Assembly: GCF_003435375.1 (NCBI RefSeq)
Contig: NZ_QWGL01000007.1
Span: 1 to 64,000, forward strand
DNA: 64,000 nucleotides
Reading direction: 5' to 3'
Source: Clostridium sp. AM34-11AC
GTDB taxonomy: Bacteria; Bacillota; Clostridia; Lachnospirales; Lachnospiraceae
Part shown: piece by piece, positions 8,599 to 17,004 of the stretch
How positions within the stretch are numbered: the stretch's first letter is position 1
How the letters are laid out: each line of letters starts with the position of its first letter
The notes under the pieces: model-generated
Seen by the model: the letters and a program-made list of their open reading frames with translations, nothing else
Told to the model about the DNA's origin: nothing
Database searches by the model: none
Program-made: the position numbers and the translations under genes

Positions 8599-11582
8599 GA
8601 TCCGGAAACCTCCCCAGAGCCAACCTTTTCACCAAAGATAACGAAGATCACTGCCGCCGCAAGGATCACGGCTCCGGCGATCGTAAGTCCCCATGTGACT
8701 CCATTTACATAAATAATACCAAAGATGAACGATCCGAATACCTGAGACATATTCTCGAACAGGCTGTAGACACCCATTGCCTTATCATATCCATAACGCT
8801 GTACTTCCTTCATATCCGTATAGTAAGTGGACTGCGCCGGAAGTCCATAGCTGTCCGAAACTCCCAGAAGGATCAGCAGAACGATCAATGTCGGAATTCC
8901 CGGCCATACCGCATAGAGCAGGAAGGCACCGGCATATAAGACTGCCGCAAGGGCCAGAGATCCTTTCTGACCGATTCTGTGTGTCAACTGCTTCGTCAGG
9001 AAATTGCCGAGGCAGATAATACAGATTCCATTGATCAGGTAAGAGTATCCGATATTCGTCTCTGACATGCCAAGTTCCTCTCCAAGGAGCGGATAGAGAT
9101 ACGCTAGGAAATATCCACCCGCAACGACCGGGATCACGATTCCGATAAAGTAGAGAAGTACATGAGGTGACAAAAGGAACTTAGCTGTGGACATACTTCC
9201 CTGAAGGTTTTCCGCTGATGCTGCCGTTTCCGTCTCCAGAATACCGGAGATTTTCTTCTCCCCGCTGCCATCAAAAATATACAGCGCACTGAATAAAAGG
9301 GACAGAATGCTCATGATTCCAACGATCATGAGAGCAGACCGGTAATTCATCCAGTTGATCAGAAACGCGCCGAATACAACGCCGCAGTTCACTCCACTCA
9401 AGGATGCCGCCGTATATCCGGTAAATCCCTCGCTCTTTTCCTCCGGATCTTTCTCCGCGATCATGACCTGAATGATCAGAAGAAGGAATCCCCATCCTGC
9501 TCCCATCACACCATTTCCGATAATAAATGAGGTGATCGTCGGAACCACCGCACGCATGCAGAGTCCGGCAACAAATAGAATACTTCCAAACAGAGCCGTT
9601 TTTCTTCTTCCGATGCTGCGAAGGACCGCGGAACCTCCGAAGGATGTCAATGCACCAAACAATACCTCAGCCGACAATGCGATCGAGACAAGAAACGCCG
9701 GCGACAATCCGAATACAGACTCCGTCTCCGCCTGTTTCATAATATAGATCGGCAGGAATGCCTTCGGAATATTGGTGACGAAAAAGATCAGAAATACCTG
9801 AATCCGCAGCATGGAGGCTGGAATACAGGTCTTATCGCCGCCTGCCGCCAGAGCCGCTCTCCTCTTTTCCTGCCCCTGTCCAAAGATCAGAAGTTCCGAC
9901 ACAATGAGGATCATGGTAACCGCCAGAACCGCCGCACTCGTCATGACCTCCCGGACCATTTTCCAGTTGTCCTGCTGGAAGTTATACAGATCTGTTCCGA
10001 CTTCCATGATTCCCACAGCCTCACCGTTAGAGTTCAGGATCGGGGAATTTGTAAATATGAAACTTCCTTCGCTGCTGGAAAGTCCCATATATGTCATCTG
10101 TTCGTTCGTCTCAAGAATATGCTGCTCGTCCGATCCCTCAAACGGCCAGTCATACGGGTAAATTGCTCCGACGTAATCCTCAATGGAGTATGTGGATGTG
10201 ATCATTCCATCCTGGATCCGGTAGATCACGCAGTAGAGATCATTGATCTGCATGTTCCCGGAGGCAAAGATCGACCGTGCGATGGAACGGATCGTCTGAT
10301 AGTCCTCGCCCTCATAATCCTGAATCGAATGGATCCTTTCAAGTTTATCTCCCGGGATCAGCTGGGCAGCAAGACCGGAAACACTGGTCGTTCTTCCTGT
10401 AATTTCCTCCGTCATACGGGCCGTCCAGTCTTTCAGAACGATCATGGTAAAGAGTGCTGTGAGGATTGCTGTTCCCGCCAGCATTCCCGCCACAATATGT
10501 ATAAACTGGTCTTTACTCCTGAATACACGGTAAATGCCATAGATGAACAGGACCGCACAGCCCAGAACGCAGATCGCAGCGCCAGCCCATACAGCGCAGA
10601 CCTGCATCTTTAAAGCTCCTGTCAGTGGGAACTCCGTCAGATATTCTGCTTCTGCTCCCAGATCTCCGACAATCACACCGTACGTATCCGTGGTTGCCAG
10701 ACGATCTCCCATATCAAAATTATAATAGATCGGACTTTCTCTTAGTTCATCCTCACTCAGTTCCTGTGGAGCTGCACTTCCTGTTGTATTCATGACAAGA
10801 ACCGCATCCGTCTCATTCTCCACCCGGTAAATTCCTCTGGTACCGATGTCCGCGAAATATAATTTTCCATCCAGGGAGTAATCTATATACCATGGAATCT
10901 GGAGATTACTATCGTCCGCTGAATAAACTTTCCGGAATGAGCCGTTCTCCTGTTCCTCATAGATTTCTCCTGATTTTGTCAGATACGCACAAAAACCGGT
11001 TGCCGGGTTGATGGCAAAGTCCACAAGATACTGTTCTGCCTCTTCATATGGAAAATGGCGCAGCTCACCGTCCTGACTCATAATGGAAAATCCATCTCCG
11101 GTAAACTGGAACCAGACGATTTTTCCATCCAGTCCATCGATCCTGTTGATCATATTCTTGTAGACGCGCTCGTTTTCGTCGTACCGGATATCAGACACGA
11201 CCTGAACCATCTTCCCGTTTCTGTCGTACTTTAAGATCCGTTCCTGCTCCATCTTCCGGCTTCCGGTACGCCGGACATCCAGAAGATAGATGCTGCCATC
11301 CTCTCCAGAATACATCTGCTTCGCATCATAAAATCCATTCTGGCTTCTCGTTCCATTTAAAACAAACTCGATCTGCCGGTCCTGATTGATCCGGTAGATC
11401 CTGTTTCCTGACTTGTCCGCCACCAAAAGGGATTGATCTTCACAAGCGATCACACGGTATACAGTATCCGCCATCACTGGGTGAAACGGATTGATCTCCA
11501 GCAGTTTCCGATTCCACCACACTACAGTCATCAGAACCAGCAGGAGAAGGATTCCGGCTTTCCATCTTTTTTTCATATTCAT
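8595..11582 (-). CDS. Beta-propeller / extracytoplasmic sensor / MFS transporter fusion, 995 residues
   Basis: Order of parts: an N-terminal membrane anchor (about residues 8-24); a repeat region of NHL/YVTN-like blades (about 35-310, e.g. GNRIYRINQDRQIEFV and DRNGKMVQVVSD); two membrane segments (about 328-385); an extracytoplasmic Cache-like sensor (about 385-545, with PILNSNGEAVGIMEVGTDL near its end); another membrane segment (about 555-577); and a complete 12-helix MFS-type module (about 590-985) with an RSIGRRKTAL loop between helices 2 and 3. It overlaps both flanking DUF2156 genes by 4 bp. It resembles a ligand-sensing transporter or flippase. I know no characterised protein with this domain order, so its function is not assigned. 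Confidence 0.75.
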   Translation of the reverse strand: MNMKKRWKAGILLLLVLMTVVWWNRKLLEINPFHPVMADTVYRVIACEDQSLLVADKSGNRIYRINQDRQIEFVLNGTRSQNGFYDAKQMYSGEDGSIYLLDVRRTGSRKMEQERILKYDRNGKMVQVVSDIRYDENERVYKNMINRIDGLDGKIVWFQFTGDGFSIMSQDGELRHFPYEEAEQYLVDFAINPATGFCAYLTKSGEIYEEQENGSFRKVYSADDSNLQIPWYIDYSLDGKLYFADIGTRGIYRVENETDAVLVMNTTGSAAPQELSEDELRESPIYYNFDMGDRLATTDTYGVIVGDLGAEAEYLTEFPLTGALKMQVCAVWAGAAICVLGCAVLFIYGIYRVFRSKDQFIHIVAGMLAGTAILTALFTMIVLKDWTARMTEEITGRTTSVSGLAAQLIPGDKLERIHSIQDYEGEDYQTIRSIARSIFASGNMQINDLYCVIYRIQDGMITSTYSIEDYVGAIYPYDWPFEGSDEQHILETNEQMTYMGLSSSEGSFIFTNSPILNSNGEAVGIMEVGTDLYNFQQDNWKMVREVMTSAAVLAVTMILIVSELLIFGQGQEKRRAALAAGGDKTCIPASMLRIQVFLIFFVTNIPKAFLPIYIMKQAETESVFGLSPAFLVSIALSAEVLFGALTSFGGSAVLRSIGRRKTALFGSILFVAGLCMRAVVPTITSFIIGNGVMGAGWGFLLLIIQVMIAEKDPEEKSEGFTGYTAASLSGVNCGVVFGAFLINWMNYRSALMIVGIMSILSLLFSALYIFDGSGEKKISGILETETAASAENLQGSMSTAKFLLSPHVLLYFIGIVIPVVAGGYFLAYLYPLLGEELGMSETNIGYSYLINGICIICLGNFLTKQLTHRIGQKGSLALAAVLYAGAFLLYAVWPGIPTLIVLLILLGVSDSYGLPAQSTYYTDMKEVQRYGYDKAMGVYSLFENMSQVFGSFIFGIIYVNGVTWGLTIAGAVILAAAVIFVIFGEKVGSGEVSGS

Positions 11583-12484
11583 CCCATCCTTTCCACCGAC
11601 ACCTGATATCTCGTTTTCAGATAATATGGTGCCAGTCTCCTCTTGTAGTTTCTGAGTCCTTCCACTCCCATATCCTCAGTATAATTGATATACCTCACAT
11701 GTTCCGGAAGCTCTTTCAGCAATTCTGTCTGCAGGTACTCATCTAACCCCCGGTAACCCCGGCAGTTCTTTTTAAACAGGAATACAAAGGTATCCCCCTG
11801 TATGATCCCCGCCGCGTAACCGATGTCCTCTCCGTTCGAGCTCACAATGATCCCATGCGTACCTTTCGGATCTGATGCCTCCAGAAAATTTGCTATCGTA
11901 TCTTTCAGGCATCCATTTGTACAGGATGGACACTGATGATAACGGCAGAATGCCCGGTTCACGATATCCCTGCAGGACGAAACATCCAGGATCTCTGTAT
12001 GCCGGACAGATGGCTGATAATTTCTGATAAAATATCGTTTATTGTAGCGCTCTCCCGGCTTTTCAAAGGCCTGTTCCAGTTCCTCCCGCCGATAGATATA
12101 ATCGCTGTAGGCTTCATTCGATGAAATCCTGACCCGGTATCCGGAAAGTCCGCGATACCAGAATATCTCTTCCTCCCTGACATCCCGAAACAGGAGTTCC
12201 TCTCCGTTTTTCCGGTTCTCCCCATACAGCTTGTCTATCAGTCTCTGAAACGATTCTCCACTATACATTCCCAGAGGCATATAGAGATAGGATTTCTTCT
12301 CTATCCGGTCATAGATTCTGATACAGAGATAATCCTCTTCGATTCGGTATTCCGCTGCACAGACATCCTGCCACGCCAGAATACTTTCCACGGATATCGT
12401 GGACGGAAAAATCCCGCCCATTCTTCTGGCCCGTTTTTCATATTCTTTTTTTACGGAATTTGTAAACACACAATATCCCGACAT
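11579..12484 (-). CDS. DUF2156 (MprF C-terminal-like) acyltransferase-fold protein, copy 2
   Basis: A 301-residue paralogue of the protein at 7693-8598. It shares the central YSDYIYRREELEQAFEKPG / YNKRYFIRNYQ block and the C-terminal NYTEDMGVEGLRNYKRRLAP block with it. It also has a CPSC...C cysteine cluster at about residues 184-193 (YHQCPSCTNGCL) that copy 1 lacks. It overlaps the downstream fusion gene by 4 bp and lies 13 bp after the cyclase-like gene. The start has AGAAAGAGA just upstream. It is probably an acyl- or aminoacyl-transferase-like enzyme; substrate unknown. Confidence 0.75.
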   Translation of the reverse strand: MSGYCVFTNSVKKEYEKRARRMGGIFPSTISVESILAWQDVCAAEYRIEEDYLCIRIYDRIEKKSYLYMPLGMYSGESFQRLIDKLYGENRKNGEELLFRDVREEEIFWYRGLSGYRVRISSNEAYSDYIYRREELEQAFEKPGERYNKRYFIRNYQPSVRHTEILDVSSCRDIVNRAFCRYHQCPSCTNGCLKDTIANFLEASDPKGTHGIIVSSNGEDIGYAAGIIQGDTFVFLFKKNCRGYRGLDEYLQTELLKELPEHVRYINYTEDMGVEGLRNYKRRLAPYYLKTRYQVSVERMG

Positions 12485-12497
12485 TCTCTTTCTTCCA

Positions 12498-14189
12498 TCA
12501 GAAATCCTCGATATACACGTTGATCTCCGATGTATCCTCCTTCATATAATACTTGTTGCAAAGATACAGGTATTCCCTCGCCGCGTAATCACCCTGGGAA
12601 ACCTTTAATACCTCAACAAAACATCTTCTCGCCTCATAAAAGCGTTTTGCCATAAAATGCTTCACACCGTCCTCGAAGCTCTGTTTTGTATATTCCTTGA
12701 TCTCCCGCAAAGCCTCATCGTCCCCATCATAAACATCATAGATCTTCTCCAGGGAATCCGTTGCGCTGACATGGATCATTCCGAGGATCCTCGCGTGATA
12801 TCGGCTGTCAAAATTCGGGATCCAGCCGACTGCCGTTCCTGTCACAAGAATTCTTGCCTTATATTTTCCGGCAACCTTTCTCAGATAATCGACCATGGAG
12901 ATCTGTTCCGACAACGTAACCTCTGAAAGTCTCCGGTCATGTCCGACGATTCCTACCATCTGGCTCCCAATGGAGATGGCAAACGCCAGCTCTATGTCCG
13001 AAAATTCAGGCATGCGTCCTGCCTTTTTTTCTTCATTTAGTTTCTGGCAGATACTGATGGCACTGTCCAGGGCATTCTTGCCGACTTTTGTATAGATTGC
13101 GCTGAGTCCTCCGTTAAAGTAGGAATCTACTACGCCGTCCTTTTCCATAATAACCGGCACACTGAGCTGATACACACGGTTCAAAAAACCAAACAGTTTC
13201 CCGGCGTCCATCTGTCTCGTTTTTTCTTCAAAATTGTTGATCTGCATCCGCAGAACCTCAAGGGGAACCGTGCGGTTATCCCCAAGATTGATCTCTTTAA
13301 TGCTCTTTTTCCCCAAAATCTCAAAGATTGCTGACGGAACAAACTTATAATAACCATCATTCAGATCCATGATCTCCTGAATATGGGATCCGATGTTAAA
13401 GGACATTCTGTTGAATACTTCCGATATCTCCCCAATCTCATCCCGGCTCTTAATTGGTACCTGTACACCGAGTTCCCCGTCTGCCATCTTTTCTACACCG
13501 TTTTTCAGGATACGCACCGGTGAGATAATACTGCTGTTCACGAGTACGAGGAGTACCAGAAAACATCCCGTTATCAGCAGTGCCATCATAACCAGCAGAT
13601 TCTTGAGGCTGTACTTTAAGAAGGTCTGGATCTCATCCATCGTAAAGTCCACGCCAACGACAGCTACCGGTGTTCCCGTATGATCTTTTACCGGCACATA
13701 TGCCGATGCCAGATATCCTAACTGAGTCATGGTCGGCTCCAGATCGCTGTTTGGCTCTCCGGTGGCCATCGCTTCCTTTGCCAGCTTAAAGTTCTCATTC
13801 CAGTCACCCCGGTCTCCAAGCTTTGCCAGATAATTTGTCTCGTTTGCCGCCGCCGCATCAAACAGATAAACCGTTGAATCCTCGGACACCGGCTTCACTA
13901 CATAGAGATACAGCACTCCGGACTGTTCCTTGATATTGTCCAGAATTGCTTCCAGCCGGTCATATTCTTCATCTCTTTCCCGTGTAATGCTGTATCGAAC
14001 CAGCTCGTCTCCGTCCAGATAAGATGCCGCAAGCTTTGCGATCGTCACTGCTTCACTGGCGTACCGTTTCATCATGGAGCTGCGGTATGTACGGTATGTC
14101 ACTGCGCCCACCGAAAACATGATGATCACGGCAAAAAGCAGAAACAACACTGCAAATTTTGCCCGAAGGCCAAAGATCCGTTTTTTCAT
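12498..14189 (-). CDS. Membrane receptor with Cache, HAMP and a catalytically dead class III cyclase-like domain
   Basis: 563 residues: TM1 at 11-31, an extracytoplasmic Cache-type sensor (about 35-195, containing GYLASAYVPVKDHTG...VVGVDF), TM2 at 198-218, HAMP at 219-271, then a class III nucleotide-cyclase fold (about 283-490) and a short helical tail. In active cyclases two aspartates bind metal. By alignment to the usual ADIRGF and GDA motifs they are replaced here by Q316 (RMQINNF) and G360 (YFNGGLSAIY), so catalysis is very unlikely and a signalling or scaffold role is more likely. It lies 21 bp after the DUF4280 gene, inside the CIS transcription unit. Confidence 0.8.
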   Translation of the reverse strand: MKKRIFGLRAKFAVLFLLFAVIIMFSVGAVTYRTYRSSMMKRYASEAVTIAKLAASYLDGDELVRYSITRERDEEYDRLEAILDNIKEQSGVLYLYVVKPVSEDSTVYLFDAAAANETNYLAKLGDRGDWNENFKLAKEAMATGEPNSDLEPTMTQLGYLASAYVPVKDHTGTPVAVVGVDFTMDEIQTFLKYSLKNLLVMMALLITGCFLVLLVLVNSSIISPVRILKNGVEKMADGELGVQVPIKSRDEIGEISEVFNRMSFNIGSHIQEIMDLNDGYYKFVPSAIFEILGKKSIKEINLGDNRTVPLEVLRMQINNFEEKTRQMDAGKLFGFLNRVYQLSVPVIMEKDGVVDSYFNGGLSAIYTKVGKNALDSAISICQKLNEEKKAGRMPEFSDIELAFAISIGSQMVGIVGHDRRLSEVTLSEQISMVDYLRKVAGKYKARILVTGTAVGWIPNFDSRYHARILGMIHVSATDSLEKIYDVYDGDDEALREIKEYTKQSFEDGVKHFMAKRFYEARRCFVEVLKVSQGDYAAREYLYLCNKYYMKEDTSEINVYIEDF

Positions 14190-14210
14190 AATCTGCTCAC
14201 TTCCTAAGTT

Positions 14211-14597
14211 TTAAGGTATCTGTATGTTTGTCGTTCCCGGGTTCGTGATCTGAATCACGCCGCCATAAGCGCAGATGGCCTTCGAACTCTGGTTCAACGC
14301 CGGCGTATTTCCGACGAGAACTGTCGGTGACCCCGGTGACCACGGCGCCGGGATCACCGGAATGCATGGCATCGGAGTTAAGACTCCGAATGCCGCAGCC
14401 GTCGCCGCTGCCACAGCCGGATTCGCCATGGACTGACACATTCCGAAGGGCATCACATTTTTCATCGGCACGTGATCCATGATCGTCGCCACCGGCATGG
14501 ACGATACCGTCTTTTTTTCCGGCGTCACCATAAGAGTGGACGGTGCCATTCCAAATGAGCAGGTACACATAGCACCTCCAAGTACACAAAATCCCAT
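14211..14597 (-). CDS. DUF4280 PAAR-like spike-tip protein
   Basis: A 128-residue, Pro/Gly/Cys-rich protein matching DUF4280, the PAAR-like family found with CIS and type VI secretion loci, where it forms the sharpened tip of the spike. Visible marks are the N-terminal GGAMCTCSFG motif, repeated short strands with PxxP turns, and a C-terminal CAYGGVIQI. GGAGG precedes the ATG. The stop of the preceding gene is 3 bp upstream. It follows the candidate effector and its possible chaperone, which suggests a tip-loaded cargo module. Confidence 0.85.
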   Translation of the reverse strand: MGFCVLGGAMCTCSFGMAPSTLMVTPEKKTVSSMPVATIMDHVPMKNVMPFGMCQSMANPAVAAATAAAFGVLTPMPCIPVIPAPWSPGSPTVLVGNTPALNQSSKAICAYGGVIQITNPGTTNIQIP

Positions 14598-14600
14598 TTC

Positions 14601-15134
14601 TTACCTCCACCCGGCTTCCAGTTCATGTCCGACGGCCGCCATGATGACCTCGGTCGGCGTTCCCTCGATCCGGCTTGCCAGAAGTCCCTCTGCCATCTGC
14701 GCATATTTGACGAGATTTAACAGGATCTCACCCACGACGCCTTCATCAGGGAGAGCTTCCTTTTCCATCGCCATCACATAGCGGTAATCAACTCTTGCCT
14801 CATGCCCACCTGCCCCCGGCACATAGGAAAAGCTGCCTATCAGTGTCAGCATATTCAGTTGATTCACAAAAACGATCAGCTCACCCGCCGGGATCCTGTC
14901 TATTTTTAATGGGATCTGAAGATAGATCTGAAGATACTTTGTAAATTCGGAATCCTCATCCGGGAGATCGATATATGTAAACACCGCTCTCTCGTCGCAG
15001 TCTTCCTCCACAGGAAGGACCGCTGCCAGAGATGGATAGTCTGTTTCCTCTCCGATCAGTTCTGTCTCCCACTCCAGATCGTCCAGGAGCTCTTGCAAAC
15101 TCCTCAGATCCCGCAGTTTTAAATCATGTTTCAT
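14601..15134 (-). CDS. Hypothetical acidic protein, possible effector chaperone or adaptor
   Basis: 177 residues when started at the ATG at 15134, which has AGAGGAG nine bases upstream. An earlier in-frame ATG at 15188 would overlap the preceding gene by 38 bp and lacks a better site. The acidic alpha/beta pattern (EERAVFTY-like strands, long amphipathic helices near the C-terminus) recalls the YbjN/type III chaperone fold, but I see no diagnostic motif. It lies 16 bp after the candidate effector and 3 bp before the DUF4280 tip gene. The chaperone role is inferred from position, acidity and size. Confidence 0.6.
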   Translation of the reverse strand: MKHDLKLRDLRSLQELLDDLEWETELIGEETDYPSLAAVLPVEEDCDERAVFTYIDLPDEDSEFTKYLQIYLQIPLKIDRIPAGELIVFVNQLNMLTLIGSFSYVPGAGGHEARVDYRYVMAMEKEALPDEGVVGEILLNLVKYAQMAEGLLASRIEGTPTEVIMAAVGHELEAGWR

Positions 15135-15150
15135 TGATTCCCGCTCCTCT

Positions 15151-17004
15151 TTACTCTCCGGCTCCGAAGGCCTCTGCCATCGCTTCAATCAGTTTTTCCT
15201 TGCTCGGAGCCCCGATCAGTGCCGGCATGTCAGCTCCCATTCCTACCAGCATATTTTCTGCGTAATCATAGCTCTCCGCCGCTTTCCGGATGCTGCCCGG
15301 ATCGGCTTTATTGAGGTCGATCTTTCCTTCCCCATCCAGATAATCGGAGACTTCCGCTATATTGTCGTAAATATGTTCCGCGTATTTATTCCGGAATACC
15401 TTCTTGTTCTCCTTTGATCTGGCATGTCCGAAGACGCTTTTCCCATACTCAAAGGCCTTGCTTCCCACAAACTTTCCGCCACTGACAATGCTGTTTCCAA
15501 GCTTGATCGACGCAGAAACGATATCACCGATTCCCGGGAAGAATTTTGCGATATTAGCCGCTACATCCACACCCTGCTGGGCCAGCGCGATCGTCGCATC
15601 TTTTTTCTTGTTTTTGTTCTTATAGATCACTTCCTTCAGCTCATCGTACTGTTCCACCGACTCTGCTTCTTTTGCCATGTAATAAAGATGCTTTCCGCCG
15701 TCTTTTTTTGAATCTGCCGCCTGCCTCATCGTATCTCTGGCGTCACTGCCTCCTCCGATCAGACCGCGTTTCTCTCTTTTTCCCAGTTTCTTTGCATCAA
15801 GCTTCACCGCTCCGCTTTTATCTTCTCCGACAAAGCTGTACAGCCCCTTCAGCTCCGGATCGTTCGCATACTTTTTCTTTCGTTTTAACATCCGCTCCTT
15901 CAGGAGTTTTTTCTGTTTCCTGAGTTTTGAGATTCTCCGCTGGCTCATGACAAATTTGTAGCCCTCGCTGAAAAATGTGATTCCATTTTTAATCAAACCG
16001 ATGATCGCCCCGATAAACGGGAAAGTCGAGAGTAGTTCCGCAATCTTTCCCGCCGCGCTGGCCAGAATGGAAGCGCCTTTTGTCACGATTCCAACGAACT
16101 TGTCAAGGATGTTTTCGCTGCTGCTCTTATTTAAGTCCTTGATGAAGAAGATCGCATCTTTCACCAGCATCGCCGCGTCCTTCATCATGCCGAAAACTCC
16201 CTCCATAGGTTCTGACTCATCCTTGGCATCTGAGATTGCCTTCGCTACCTCCTCCACATTTTCCCTGATCTCTCCGGCCTGCTCTTTCGCCTCCATTCCT
16301 GTTTTCAGCGATTCTTTATCCTCATCGCTGAGCAGGGACTCGCTCAGACTTGTCAGCTCCTCCTTCATCTTTCCAAAGAATCCATCTGCTTTTTCCTGAT
16401 AGCCCGGATTGTCCTCAAATAAGCGGACCCGCCGGATCAGCTGTAGCATTGGCTTATCTTTTCTCATTGTCCGGAAACGATCAATCAGACTGTTCTTCTT
16501 CGCAAGCTTCGGATCTTTTTCGATCTCCTCTTTTCTCTTTTCGACCGAGGTCAGCAGTTCGCTGTACAGTCGTTTTGCCGTGTCGATTCTGGACATCGCC
16601 GACTCATAATACTCCTGCGCCTCCGCCTTTTTTTCCTCATTTCCGGTATCTTCCATCATCCGTTCATGACAGTTAACCGTTCCTTCCTCTAAAAGGGACA
16701 TTTCATAAAATTTCACATTTGATGCCTGTCGGATCTTATCCAGCTTTTTTATACTGTAGACAGAAGAAAGCGATTCCTCTGTAAACGCAAACCGGTTCGA
16801 GTATTCACGGGCCCGTTCACTGCGCTCCTTCATATCCGTGTACCAGTCTGTCTGATTTTTCTTTACCGGCTGTGTGGTCTCCTGTTCTATCTGGGAAGGT
16901 GCTGTATCCTTTTCCTGCAAAGCTTCCTTTGCCTTTCCGGAAAACTCTGCTTTTTTCGCTGTGCGGACAGGATCTTCTTTTTTCTTCTTTTTAAATAATG
17001 GCAT
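15151..17004 (-). CDS. Candidate CIS effector: 617-residue helical protein with hydrophobic segments
   Basis: No family was recognised. The N-terminus is short and very basic (FKKKKKEDPVRTAKKAEF), followed by long charged helices (about 50-260). A hydrophobic stretch rich in small residues at about 300-352 contains ASILASAAGK and FPFIGAIIGLI; a second lies at about 470-515 (AANIAKFFPGIGDIVSASI). There is no signal peptide. GGAGG lies nine bases before the ATG, and the start overlaps the upstream ATPase gene by 14 bp. Helical charged arms around amphipathic or hydrophobic cores resemble pore-forming toxins, and its position before an acidic small protein and a PAAR-like tip fits cargo. A structural role cannot be excluded. 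Confidence 0.6.
   Translation of the reverse strand: MPLFKKKKKEDPVRTAKKAEFSGKAKEALQEKDTAPSQIEQETTQPVKKNQTDWYTDMKERSERAREYSNRFAFTEESLSSVYSIKKLDKIRQASNVKFYEMSLLEEGTVNCHERMMEDTGNEEKKAEAQEYYESAMSRIDTAKRLYSELLTSVEKRKEEIEKDPKLAKKNSLIDRFRTMRKDKPMLQLIRRVRLFEDNPGYQEKADGFFGKMKEELTSLSESLLSDEDKESLKTGMEAKEQAGEIRENVEEVAKAISDAKDESEPMEGVFGMMKDAAMLVKDAIFFIKDLNKSSSENILDKFVGIVTKGASILASAAGKIAELLSTFPFIGAIIGLIKNGITFFSEGYKFVMSQRRISKLRKQKKLLKERMLKRKKKYANDPELKGLYSFVGEDKSGAVKLDAKKLGKREKRGLIGGGSDARDTMRQAADSKKDGGKHLYYMAKEAESVEQYDELKEVIYKNKNKKKDATIALAQQGVDVAANIAKFFPGIGDIVSASIKLGNSIVSGGKFVGSKAFEYGKSVFGHARSKENKKVFRNKYAEHIYDNIAEVSDYLDGEGKIDLNKADPGSIRKAAESYDYAENMLVGMGADMPALIGAPSKEKLIEAMAEAFGAGE

Noticed and set aside
14197..14610. 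Overlapping 137-codon minus-strand frame over the DUF4280 gene
   Set aside because: Same strand but a different frame, low in family character and with no ribosome site; the DUF4280 frame has GGAGG and a recognisable family.
15134..15188. Earlier start for the acidic protein (ATG at 15188)
   Set aside because: It would overlap the preceding gene by 38 bp, while the ATG at 15134 has AGAGGAG at good spacing right after that gene's stop.
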